Source of the DNA: Chryseobacterium sp.
GTDB taxonomy: Bacteria; Bacteroidota; Bacteroidia; Flavobacteriales; Weeksellaceae
Assembly: GCA_031286615.1 (NCBI GenBank)
Contig: JAITUA010000019.1
Span: forward strand, 26,765-90,764
Length of the DNA stretch: 64,000 bases
Direction: 5' to 3'
Part shown: piece after piece, positions 32,909-41,019 of the stretch
Numbering within the stretch: the stretch's first letter is position 1
How the letters are laid out: each line of letters opens with the position of its first letter
The notes under the pieces: model-generated
The model's database searches: none
Told to the model about the DNA's origin: nothing
What the model saw: the letters and a program-made list of their open reading frames with translations, nothing else
Position numbers and translations under genes: made by a program

Positions 32909-33742
32909 ATGAAGCTGTCTGTTATTATTGTTAATTATAATGTTACTCAGTTGCTCAGAAGCTGTCTCCTCTCACTTCAGAAGTATATACAAGAGATAGA
33001 ATATGAAGTGATTGTCATTGATAATGCTTCTACAGACAGCTCCTGGAGTGATCTTATCACCGAATTTCCGAACGTACATTTTATATCTTCCGAAATCAAC
33101 AGTGGTTTTTCAAAAGCAAATAACCAGGCGATTCAGACTGCAAAAGGAGAGTATATTTTACTTTTGAATCCTGATACGGAATTTGAAGGCTTTTACATGA
33201 AAGAACTACTGGATTTTGCAGATTCTCAGCCTTCTTTCGGGTGTCTGGGAGTAAGAATGCATGATGGAGAAGGGAATTTTCTTCCCGAAAGTAAACGTTC
33301 AGTACCAGATATGTTTAATTCTTTTGAAAAGCTGTTTACGAATTTTAAAAAGAATAATTCCAAGTCTTATTACAGGAATGATATTGAAGAAAATGCAGTT
33401 GCTGAAGTAGAAGTGATGACAGGAGCATTTTTATTGGCTAAAAAAGATGTTTACGAAAAAATAGGAGGGCTGGATGAAGCTTATTTTATGTATGGAGAAG
33501 ATATTGATCTTTGCTATACCTTCTTAAGAAACGGTTATAAAAACTTCTATTATGGTAAAGTTTCTATACTTCATCACAAAGGGGAGAGTACAATCCGGAA
33601 TGAAGTGTATCTCAAGAGATTTTACGGAGCTATGCAGATCTTTATTGATAAATATTATAAAGAATCGAAGCCTGTGCAATATTCATTTTTAAAAGCAGGA
33701 TTGAAACTCCGGTATCAGATTGAAAAGATCAAGTTAAAATAA
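32909..33742 (+). CDS. Glycosyltransferase family 2
   Basis: A 277-residue GT2 enzyme. SVIIVNYNVTQLLRSCLLSL opens the nucleotide-binding domain, VIDNASTDSSW follows and LLLNPDTEFEG carries the metal-binding acidic motif. EVMTGAFLLAKKDVY and YFMYGEDIDLCY hold the acceptor and catalytic (GEDID) residues, the WbbL/rhamnosyltransferase-like arrangement. It probably adds a sugar to a cell-surface glycan. It directly follows recR, with a 1-base gap, and ends at a strong terminator. Sugar and acceptor unknown. Confidence 0.93.
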   Translation: MKLSVIIVNYNVTQLLRSCLLSLQKYIQEIEYEVIVIDNASTDSSWSDLITEFPNVHFISSEINSGFSKANNQAIQTAKGEYILLLNPDTEFEGFYMKELLDFADSQPSFGCLGVRMHDGEGNFLPESKRSVPDMFNSFEKLFTNFKKNNSKSYYRNDIEENAVAEVEVMTGAFLLAKKDVYEKIGGLDEAYFMYGEDIDLCYTFLRNGYKNFYYGKVSILHHKGESTIRNEVYLKRFYGAMQIFIDKYYKESKPVQYSFLKAGLKLRYQIEKIKLK

Positions 33743-33769
33743 AAAAGCAACTCAATTTGAGTTGCTTTT
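33743..33769. terminator. Bidirectional terminator
   Basis: AAAAGCAACTCAA and TTGAGTTGCTTTT form a 12-13 bp stem with A/T runs, immediately after the glycosyltransferase stop and 25 bases before the convergent secG end. Confidence 0.85.
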
Positions 33770-33793
33770 GTTTTATATAAGATGATATTTTTC

Positions 33794-34147
33794 TTATTTT
33801 GCCGGTGCTGCAGGAGCTTGTGCCGGAGTTGTTGTAGAAGTAGCAGGAGCTGACTGTTTTGCAGGAGCTTCTTTCTTCACGGGTTGTTTCTGTGTAGGAA
33901 CTACCTGAGATGGCTTACCTGTGATAACAACGCTTATAAGGATAAGAACGATGATAGTTCCGCCTAGAGTCCATGTTGCTTTTTCCATGAAATCATTGGT
34001 TCTCTGTACTCCAAACTGTGCAGATGATGCACCTCCGAATGTACTGGAAAGGCCTCCTCCTTTTGGATTTTGTGCCATAACGATAATTACCAATAAAACG
34101 CTGGCAACCATAACAAGAACCATCAATAGTGTAAATATAGTATCCAT
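33794..34147 (-). CDS. secG: Preprotein translocase subunit SecG
   Basis: A 117-residue inner-membrane protein with two helices: TIFTLLMVLVMVASVLLVIIV (residues ~3-22) and a second near residues 57-75. NPKGGGLSSTFGGASSAQFG between them is the conserved SecG loop. The C-terminal tail is rich in Ala, Pro, Lys and Thr, a common low-complexity extension. SecG aids SecYEG protein export. A textbook promoter precedes the gene at 34173-34203. Confidence 0.95.
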   Translation of the reverse strand: MDTIFTLLMVLVMVASVLLVIIVMAQNPKGGGLSSTFGGASSAQFGVQRTNDFMEKATWTLGGTIIVLILISVVITGKPSQVVPTQKQPVKKEAPAKQSAPATSTTTPAQAPAAPAK

Positions 34148-34172
34148 TAATTCTGATATCTTTTTGAATGGG

Positions 34173-34203
34173 CAAATTTAATCTTTTTTTACTGAATGAC
34201 AAA
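34173..34203 (-). promoter_or_regulatory. Promoter of secG
   Basis: On the minus strand TTTG (34200-34203) is followed after 19 bases by TAAATTTG (34173-34180), and the ATG comes 25 bases after that. Both boxes match the consensus exactly. Confidence 0.8.
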
Positions 34204-34232
34204 AAAAGATACCGCCAAATGTTGATAAAAAT

Positions 34233-34260
34233 AAAAACGGCAACAATTGTTGCCGTTTTT
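34233..34260 (-). terminator. Terminator of the M16 peptidase operon
   Basis: AAAAACGGCAACA and TGTTGCCGTTTTT form a perfect palindromic stem around AT, 20 bases beyond the stop at 34281. Confidence 0.85.
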
Positions 34261-34280
34261 TCTATAAAAATAAGGTGTTT

Positions 34281-36311
34281 TTATTTGAAATCAGAATCTT
34301 TAGCCTGATTGATAAGGTAAGATTTTACCGCCAGATTAATATCCATTCCACCCATATTCTGGATGATGGTAAACGGAAGTTTTACTCCGGAAACATCTTT
34401 GTAGTCTGCGTAGCTTGTAGGAATAGATCCTCCTTCTCCTACTTTCACTTCACCTGTCTTAAGGCCTGTTTTTACGCTGTAATAGTAAGTATCTTTAGTG
34501 CCTTTTACTACATAAGAGTCTTCGTTGTTATACTTCTCTATTCCTGCCAGTTTATATTCTGCGCTTTTGGCAAAAGTAAGTTCCGGGAAAAGTTCCGGAT
34601 CTGACATTTCTGCTTTCTGTTTTTCATTAAGTGGCATTTTTTGTCCCTGGGCTTCCATGTATCCATCCTTACCATCAAAAATGATTTTTTGTACGGTATT
34701 CCCCATCATTTTCATATCCATAGCCATTTTTCCTCCTTTAGCCTGAATAAGTTTCATAGACATATCCATTCCCTGTACTTTTGTAGTAGCATCGGTCGTG
34801 ATAGAAGTTACTTTCTGAACAGCAGCAAGTCCTCCGATTGCGTTGATATATTTATCAGCAATAGACCCGATAGTAACACTTGCATCTACTTTCTGTGCTG
34901 CAGGTTTAGAAACAGGATTAGCTTCTTTGTCAAAATATTTTACTGGGTATCCTAGTTTTTCCAGTCCTTCTGAAATATCAGATGCTTTACCTGCAATGAA
35001 AATTCTGCTTTGGTTTGGTAAAATGGTAGTCTTTACAGCGTTTGCAACATCTGCAGCAGTTACTTTATCAATAGATTTCAGGTAATTGGTGTAGAAGTCA
35101 GCTGGTAAATCCTGCACTTTCTGGTTTAATGCAAATCTGGCAATATTCGCTGGCTGCTCCAAAGACATAATGAAAGCTCCTTTCAGCTTTGCTTTTGCAT
35201 TTGCCAATTCCTCAGGTTTTACAGTAGAAATCGCATTAAGTTCATTCATAAATTCCTTAACCGCTTTGTCAGTAACCTCGTTTCTTACGCTTGCGCTTGC
35301 AGAGAACTGTGGAGAATACTTGCTTGCTACCATACTTGAATAAGCACCGTAAGTAAATCCGTTCTTTTCTCTAAGGTTCATGAAAAGTCTCGCTTCACCA
35401 CCACCACCAAGGATGTAATTCGCAATAGTTGCAGGGAAATAGTTGGCATCTTTCATTTTCAGCGTGTTCAGGTTGTTTAGGGAAACAACAGACTGTACAG
35501 CAGAAGGAACATCCACAACATTTACCTCTGTTTTGGCAACATTAGAAGCCGGCTCCAATTGTGCAATAGGAGTATTTGCTTTTTTCCAGCCACTGAAAGA
35601 CTTTTCGATCAATGGTTTTACCTGGTCAAACTTTACGTCTCCAACGATTACTAAGTAAGCATTGTCCGGAGCGTAGTATTTTTTGTAAGTATTTTGTACG
35701 TCAGCTAACTGAATTTTGTTGATAGATTCAACCGTTTCAAATTCACCTCTTGAAGTATTTTTTCCATACATCAAAGCGTTAGAAACTCTTGATGCGATAG
35801 AAGAAGCATTTTTTTCCTCAGATTTTAATCCCTCAACAGCTCTTTCTTTAGAGTTTTGAATTTCTTCAGCAGAGAATTTGGGATTAATAATAGCATCAGC
35901 CATTAAACCTAAAACTTCAGGGAAGTATTTTGAAAGTGAGTTGGCAGAAGCACCTCCTGAAGAGAAATTAAGATTCGCTCCAAGATAATCCACTTTTTTG
36001 TTGAAATCATCTTTGCTGATATTTGTAGTTCCGTTTTCGAACTGTTCAGCCATAATTTCACTTACCCCTGTTACAGTTCCTTCATTGTATGGAGGTCTGT
36101 CCATAGAAAGGCTGGCGCTTACTCTTGGCAGTTTGTTGTTCTCAACCACCATTACTGTAAGACCGTTGCTTAGCTGGAAAGTTTTTGGCTTGGCAATGTT
36201 AATCGCAGGAGTAGGTCCCGGTTTCGGCATTGCATTAAGATCTATTTTTTGTGCTGAAACCATTCCTGTAAAGAAAAACGCTGCAGCTATATATGTTAAT
36301 TGCTTTTTCAT
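34281..36311 (-). CDS. M16 peptidase-like subunit lacking the zinc motif, with lipid-carrier-like tail
   Basis: A 676-residue exported protein (signal peptide ending MVSAQ). Residues ~45-470 are the two-lobed M16 fold, but where the partner has HFFEH this one reads IMAEQFENGTTN (residues 86-97), so it has no HxxEH and cannot bind the catalytic zinc. The extra C-terminal ~190 residues (IADKYINAIGGLAAVQKVTS, then MDMSMKLIQAKGGKMAMDMK) resemble the LolA/outer-membrane lipoprotein-sorting fold. It probably pairs with the active subunit encoded 53 bases upstream, as in other heteromeric M16 peptidases. Confidence 0.9.
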   Translation of the reverse strand: MKKQLTYIAAAFFFTGMVSAQKIDLNAMPKPGPTPAINIAKPKTFQLSNGLTVMVVENNKLPRVSASLSMDRPPYNEGTVTGVSEIMAEQFENGTTNISKDDFNKKVDYLGANLNFSSGGASANSLSKYFPEVLGLMADAIINPKFSAEEIQNSKERAVEGLKSEEKNASSIASRVSNALMYGKNTSRGEFETVESINKIQLADVQNTYKKYYAPDNAYLVIVGDVKFDQVKPLIEKSFSGWKKANTPIAQLEPASNVAKTEVNVVDVPSAVQSVVSLNNLNTLKMKDANYFPATIANYILGGGGEARLFMNLREKNGFTYGAYSSMVASKYSPQFSASASVRNEVTDKAVKEFMNELNAISTVKPEELANAKAKLKGAFIMSLEQPANIARFALNQKVQDLPADFYTNYLKSIDKVTAADVANAVKTTILPNQSRIFIAGKASDISEGLEKLGYPVKYFDKEANPVSKPAAQKVDASVTIGSIADKYINAIGGLAAVQKVTSITTDATTKVQGMDMSMKLIQAKGGKMAMDMKMMGNTVQKIIFDGKDGYMEAQGQKMPLNEKQKAEMSDPELFPELTFAKSAEYKLAGIEKYNNEDSYVVKGTKDTYYYSVKTGLKTGEVKVGEGGSIPTSYADYKDVSGVKLPFTIIQNMGGMDINLAVKSYLINQAKDSDFK

Positions 36312-36364
36312 TTGTAAAAATTTAATTTTTTATAATCATATGGTAACCTAAAAAGTTGAAATGA

Positions 36365-37678
36365 TTACTTTTTCTCAGGTACGTAATTAATGATTATTCT
36401 TTGGTTAGAATTAAGATACTTTTTAGCAGCATTTTGAAGATCCTGTTTTGTGATAGATCTGTAAATGTCGATTTCTTTGTTGATCAAATTCGTGTCCCCC
36501 ATCAATACGTGGTTGGTTGCCAATGAAGCAGCAATTCCCTGAATGCTTGAGTTAGCATTTACAAACTGGTTTTCGTATTGGTTTTGAAGTTTTTGATAAT
36601 CTTCTTCAGAGATTAAAGTAGTCTGAAGTTTTTTGATTTCAGCATCAATGTCAGCCTGTAAAGCCTGTTTTGTAGTCTGTCCCATCGGGATTGCGAAGAA
36701 TGCAAAAATACTGTAATCTTCAAGCCCCTGATTGAAAGCAGCTACCTGAAGTGCTTTTTTGTCCTGATCTACTAATTTTTTATATAAAACAGAAGATTTT
36801 CCATTACTTAAATAAGAAGAAAGCATATCTAAAACATAAGCATCTTTCTCTTTGTTAGCCGGAGTTCTGTATGCGAAAACATAAGCAGGAAGCTGGATGT
36901 TCGGGTCTGTTGCCGTTACTTCCTTTTCCTGAGTGATAGGAGCATCTTTAGGGAAATCTTTTGGATATAAAGTACCTTTTGGAATTCCTCCATAGTAAGT
37001 TTCGATCCATTTTTTAGTCTGTTCAGGTTTGATATCTCCTGCAACTACCAAAGTAGCGTTATTCGGAACGTAATACTTTTTGTAGAACGCCTGGAATTCT
37101 TCTAATTTAGCAGAGTTCAGATCTTCCATAGAACCAATTGTAGGCCAGTTGTATGGGTGATTGGTAAATAAATTTTTCTGAATTGTAGTGAAAAGGTTTC
37201 CATAAGGCTGGTTATCCATTCTTAATCTTTTCTCTTCTTTTACAACCTCTCTCTGTGTATCCACACCAATCTGGTTGATCACAGCATGACGCATTCTTTC
37301 AGCTTCCATCCAAAGTCCAAGCTGTTCATTGTTGGAAGGGAATGTTTCATAGTAGTACGTTCTGTCATTGGTGGTGTTGGCATTGTTCTGTCCTCCGTTT
37401 GAAGAAACAATCTTGAACCAGTCTCCTCTTTTGATATTAGGAGTTCCTTCAAATAAAAGGTGTTCAAAGAAGTGAGCAAAACCTGTTCTGCCTTTTACTT
37501 CATCCTTTGCACCTACGTGGTACATTACACCTGTTGTTACAACCGGCGCCGAGTTATCCTGATGAAGAATTACGTGAAGACCATTGGGAAGGTCATACTC
37601 TTCGAATTTGATTTGCTGTGCATTCAGCATTAGCCCGAAGAAAGCTACGGCAGCAGCAGAAAGAAGTCGCTTTTTCAT
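36365..37678 (-). CDS. M16 family zinc peptidase, active subunit
   Basis: A 437-residue exported peptidase (signal peptide ending MLNAQ). The inverted zinc motif is H69-FF-E72-H73 and the third ligand is E149, exactly 76 residues after H73, as expected for HxxEH-x76-E. Family members cleave peptides inside a closed two-lobed chamber. The gene is first in a two-gene operon with a subunit lacking the zinc motif, matching the known active/inactive pair arrangement. It likely acts in the periplasm. Confidence 0.95.
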   Translation of the reverse strand: MKKRLLSAAAVAFFGLMLNAQQIKFEEYDLPNGLHVILHQDNSAPVVTTGVMYHVGAKDEVKGRTGFAHFFEHLLFEGTPNIKRGDWFKIVSSNGGQNNANTTNDRTYYYETFPSNNEQLGLWMEAERMRHAVINQIGVDTQREVVKEEKRLRMDNQPYGNLFTTIQKNLFTNHPYNWPTIGSMEDLNSAKLEEFQAFYKKYYVPNNATLVVAGDIKPEQTKKWIETYYGGIPKGTLYPKDFPKDAPITQEKEVTATDPNIQLPAYVFAYRTPANKEKDAYVLDMLSSYLSNGKSSVLYKKLVDQDKKALQVAAFNQGLEDYSIFAFFAIPMGQTTKQALQADIDAEIKKLQTTLISEEDYQKLQNQYENQFVNANSSIQGIAASLATNHVLMGDTNLINKEIDIYRSITKQDLQNAAKKYLNSNQRIIINYVPEKK

Positions 37679-37803
37679 AAAATTTAGAAATTGTTTACCA
37701 ATTAGTATGAAAAGTGAATTAAATGTTACAAAATGTATAGAAATATATGTTTGAAGAAGGGAAATGTCAGAAAATAAGAATTGATTTTTTTAATGAAATT
37801 GTA

Positions 37804-37967
37804 TTTTAACGCAAGGTTAGCAAAGATTTTATAATTTTTAAGCACGATCGCAAAGGCGTTTCACTCAGTAATAATTAAAAGTTGATATCTTGGCTGAACG
37901 AAGTGTCTTTGCGAACAAAAGGGATATTATATGATAATGATAAACCTTGCGAACATTAGCGTTTAAT
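37804..37967. repeat. Long palindromic repeat A4
   Basis: Orientation as A2. Inner arms CGATCGCAAAGGCGTTTCAC (37845-37864) and GAACGAAGTGTCTTTGCGAAC (37896-37916) pair; outer arms are TTTTAACGCAAGGTTAGCAA and CCTTGCGAACATTAGCGTTT. It lies in the divergent gap between the M16 operon and the helicase gene. The rest of this 416-base gap holds the helicase promoter and short AT-rich sequence. Confidence 0.8.
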
Positions 37968-38041
37968 TTAAAATTACAGTTAAAATAAAGTGTTTAGCAT
38001 TCAAAGTTGAATACTTCAAATTTCGAACTTCTCTATGAAAG

Positions 38042-38072
38042 TTTGAATTCTCCTCTGAATACATTAATTTTG
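38042..38072 (+). promoter_or_regulatory. Promoter of the UvrD-type helicase gene
   Basis: TTTG (38042-38045) and TAATTTTG (38065-38072) are 19 bases apart, a perfect consensus. The last base of the -7 box is the G of an in-frame GTG, which is therefore not the start; the ATG at 38096 follows 23 bases later. Confidence 0.8.
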
Positions 38073-38095
38073 TGTTCCCAAAATTTTTTTGCTGT

Positions 38096-40426
38096 ATGGA
38101 CTATTTGAAAGGACTCAATGAATCACAATATGAAGCCGTTACCTCTTTACAGGGACCTCTGATGGTGCTTGCCGGGGCGGGTTCCGGGAAAACGCGTGTA
38201 CTTACCATGCGTATTGCCCATTTAATACATAATGGAATAGACCCTTTCAATATCCTGGCGCTTACCTTTACCAATAAGGCGGCCCGTGAAATGAAAGACC
38301 GTATTGCAAAAGTAGTAGGAGACAGTAATGCAAGAAGTCTTTGGATGGGAACTTTCCACTCTGTTTTTGCAAGAATTCTAAGAATTGAGGCTCATTATCT
38401 TGGGTATCCTTCCAATTTCACCATTTATGATCAGCAGGACGCCCTGAATGTGATCAAAAAAGTACTGAAGGATATGAATATCGATGCAGATCTTTATAAA
38501 CCTAAAAAAGTTCAGGCAAGGATTTCAACTTATAAAAATAATCTGATTACGGTAAAAGCTTACTTCAACAATCCGGAACTGATGGAAGCGGATGAAAAGG
38601 CGAATATGAAATTTATCGGGCAGATTTATCAGAAATATGTAGACCAGTGTTTCAGAAACGGTTCCATGGATTTTGATGACCTTTTGTTGAAAACCAATGA
38701 ACTGTTGACCCGTTTCCCTGAAGTGCTTGCAAAATATCAGGACAGATTCAGGTATATCATGGTAGATGAGTACCAGGATACCAACCATTCTCAGTATCTC
38801 ATCGTAAAAGCTTTAGCTTCAAAATTTGAGAATATCTGTGTGGTAGGGGATGATGCACAATCCATTTACTCTTTCCGTGGAGCTAACATCTATAATATCT
38901 TAAACTTTAAAAAAGATTATACCGATGCTAAAACAGTTTCTCTGGAACAAAATTACCGCTCTACACAGAATATTGTGAATGCGGCTAATGTAGTTATTGC
39001 AAAAAACTTACAGCAGTTTAAGAAAAATGTATTCAGTGATAATGAAGAAGGAGATAAGATTAAAATTTACAGATCTCTTTCTGATGCTGATGAAGCGAAC
39101 TTTGTTGCCGGAAATATCTGGGAACTTCGTAACCGCGATCAGAGAAAATACAGTGATTTTGCCATTTTATACAGAACCAACTCTCAGACACGTGCTTTTG
39201 AAGATGCACTGAGACGTAAAAATATTCCATATAAAGTCTATGGAGGACTTTCTTTCTACCAAAGAAAAGAAGTAAAAGATTTAATTGGTTATCTGAGACT
39301 TCTTATCAATGAAAATGATTCTGAAGCACTGATGAGAATCATCAACTATCCTGCAAGAGGAATTGGAGAAACAACACAGAATAAACTGATCGTTTTTGCA
39401 GATGCTCATAATATTGCTGTATCAAAAGTATTGGAAAATCTTCCGATGTATGCACCTCAATTAGGGCTGAACAACGGGGTTTTAAACAAACTGAACGATT
39501 TCTGGTCTATGATAAAAGCTTTTCAGGTATTGCTGAAAACAGAAACTGCTTACAGTGTTGCTATGGAAGTGGCGAAACGAAGCGGATTGATTAAGTTTTT
39601 AAAAGATGATCAGACACCTGAAGGAATTTCCAGAGTAGAAAACGTTCAGGAATTGATGAACTCTATGCAAGGGTTTATCGAAGAACAAATGCAGCTGGAA
39701 GACGGAGATCCGAGCCTTTCCAATTTCCTTGAAAATATCGCACTTTCAGCAGATACTCAGGATAAAAATCTGGAAGATGATATGGTTTCATTGATGACCA
39801 TTCACCTTTCAAAAGGATTAGAATTCCCGGTGGTTCATTTAGTAGGATTGGAAGAAAATCTGTTCCCAAGCTTTATGAGTTCTGCCACCAGAGAAGATCT
39901 TGAGGAAGAGAGAAGATTATTTTATGTAGCATTGACCAGAGCTGAGAAACAGGTGTTTTTCTCATATGCAGTTTCCCGTTTTCAATGGGGGAAAATTACT
40001 GATGCGGAACCTTCAAGATTCTTAAGTGAAATAGATGATGAATATATTGAATTCCTTAATCCGGCTCTTGAAAAAAGGTTTATCAATAATTCAGGGGTAA
40101 AATCCAATATTTTTGATGAACATCCTTCAGAAATGAAATCCTTTAAAAAGGTTGAAAAGAAGACTATTGATAGAGGTGATGCTTCAAAACCTGCTCAGGA
40201 AGTAAGAAAACTGAAACCGGTAAGTACGGCTAAAATTATCAACCCAAGTGGAGCTTCTTCTCAGGATATTGAAGTAGGAGATAAAGTGAGACACGACCGT
40301 TTCGGAATTGGGGAAGTTAGTTTCCTGGATGGAACAGATCCTCAGAATATCAAAGCAAAGGTTATTTTCATTCATGAAGGAGAGAAAAACCTGATTCTGA
40401 AATATGCTAAACTGACTAAGATTTAA
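38096..40426 (+). CDS. UvrD/Rep/PcrA-type ATP-dependent DNA helicase
   Basis: A 776-residue superfamily 1A helicase from the ATG at 38096 (MDYLKGLNESQYEAVTSLQG). Motif Q/I is MVLAGAGSGKTRVLT, motif Ia LTFTNKAAREMKDR, motif II YIMVDEYQDTNHSQY, motif III VVGDDAQSIYSFRGA, motif IV LEQNYRS, motif V LMTIHLSKGLEFPVVHL and motif VI ALTRAEKQVFFSYA. It unwinds DNA 3'-5' in repair and replication restart. The C-terminal Tudor-like region (VGDKVRHDRFGIGEVSFLDG) binds RNA polymerase in PcrA. Upstream GTG at 38072 is rejected because it lies in the promoter. Confidence 0.95.
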   Translation: MDYLKGLNESQYEAVTSLQGPLMVLAGAGSGKTRVLTMRIAHLIHNGIDPFNILALTFTNKAAREMKDRIAKVVGDSNARSLWMGTFHSVFARILRIEAHYLGYPSNFTIYDQQDALNVIKKVLKDMNIDADLYKPKKVQARISTYKNNLITVKAYFNNPELMEADEKANMKFIGQIYQKYVDQCFRNGSMDFDDLLLKTNELLTRFPEVLAKYQDRFRYIMVDEYQDTNHSQYLIVKALASKFENICVVGDDAQSIYSFRGANIYNILNFKKDYTDAKTVSLEQNYRSTQNIVNAANVVIAKNLQQFKKNVFSDNEEGDKIKIYRSLSDADEANFVAGNIWELRNRDQRKYSDFAILYRTNSQTRAFEDALRRKNIPYKVYGGLSFYQRKEVKDLIGYLRLLINENDSEALMRIINYPARGIGETTQNKLIVFADAHNIAVSKVLENLPMYAPQLGLNNGVLNKLNDFWSMIKAFQVLLKTETAYSVAMEVAKRSGLIKFLKDDQTPEGISRVENVQELMNSMQGFIEEQMQLEDGDPSLSNFLENIALSADTQDKNLEDDMVSLMTIHLSKGLEFPVVHLVGLEENLFPSFMSSATREDLEEERRLFYVALTRAEKQVFFSYAVSRFQWGKITDAEPSRFLSEIDDEYIEFLNPALEKRFINNSGVKSNIFDEHPSEMKSFKKVEKKTIDRGDASKPAQEVRKLKPVSTAKIINPSGASSQDIEVGDKVRHDRFGIGEVSFLDGTDPQNIKAKVIFIHEGEKNLILKYAKLTKI

Positions 40427-40449
40427 ATCAGAATAATATAAGATAAAGT

Positions 40450-40480
40450 AAACGGATTCAAAATTTGGATCCGTTTTTTT
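40450..40480 (+). terminator. Terminator after the helicase gene
   Basis: AAACGGAT.C and G.ATCCGTTT pair over AAAATTT and are followed by a TTTTTTT run, 23 bases after the stop. Confidence 0.8.
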
Positions 40481-40487
40481 ATTTTTT

Positions 40488-40648
40488 AAACACGAAGTTC
40501 GCAAAGTGAATATCATACTGTATTTATTTTTTCGATCGCAATGACGTTTCACTCAGCGATGTAATGTACGTTGCTGAACGAAGTGCCGTTGCGATCAAAA
40601 TAATAAGCAGAAAAGCAATGTATTTTCTTAGCGTGCGTTGCGTTTTTA
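40488..40648. repeat. Long palindromic repeat A5
   Basis: Orientation as A2 and A4. Inner arms GATCGCAATGACGTTTCACTC (40534-40554) and GAACGAAGTGCCGTTGCGATC (40576-40596). The outer left arm is TTAAACACGAAGTTCGCAAAG, and the right side has CTTAGCGTGCGTTGCG. The inner stem keeps its pairing while both arms differ from A1-A4 at matching places (CAATGACG versus CAAAGGCG, with CGTTG on the other arm). It is followed at once by A6. Confidence 0.8.
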
Positions 40649-40706
40649 TTAAAATCATTTTTAGCACGAAGCTCACCAAATTTTTATAGAAGTCAGTTTT
40701 TTATTT

Positions 40707-40829
40707 TAAACACAAAGCTCGCAATGTAAATATGACGTTATGTTTATTTTTTCGATCGCAATGACGTTCCACTCAGCGAAGAGAGTTTTCTCTGCTAGCG
40801 AAGTGTCTTTGCGATCATGACGTTTTTAT
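40707..40829. repeat. Long palindromic repeat A6
   Basis: A second copy directly after A5 in the same orientation, with inner arms GATCGCAATGACGTTCCACTC (40754-40774) and CTAGCGAAGTGTCTTTGCGATC (40795-40816). The outer left arm is TTTAAACACAAAGCTCGCAATG. A detached half-arm (TTTTAGCACGAAGCTCACC) lies at about 40660-40678, suggesting a nested or partly deleted extra copy. The 592-base gap 40427-41019 therefore consists of a terminator, A5, the half-arm, A6 and a promoter. Confidence 0.78.
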
Positions 40830-40948
40830 TTTAGATCTAACACTCTATAAAACAATGTTTTTTATGAGAATGTTCTTAAATTATCATAACTTTAAATAGG
40901 GATAGAAAGAAACGATAACCGTTTTTTATAAAAACAAAGTCTATTGAT

Positions 40949-40979
40949 TTTGTAGACTAATAAATATATTTTACATTTG
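40949..40979 (+). promoter_or_regulatory. Promoter of the large TonB receptor gene
   Basis: TTTG (40949-40952) and TACATTTG (40972-40979) are 19 bases apart, matching the consensus. A leader of about 35 bases precedes the ATG at 41020. Confidence 0.8.
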
Positions 40980-41019
40980 CATCTTGTAAAAAACATAAAT
41001 GTTAATCAAATTCTAAACT

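Noticed and set aside
14536-40829. CRISPR array or tandem repeat array
   Set aside because: The repeats are palindromes scattered between genes with no regular spacers; no Cas genes are present.
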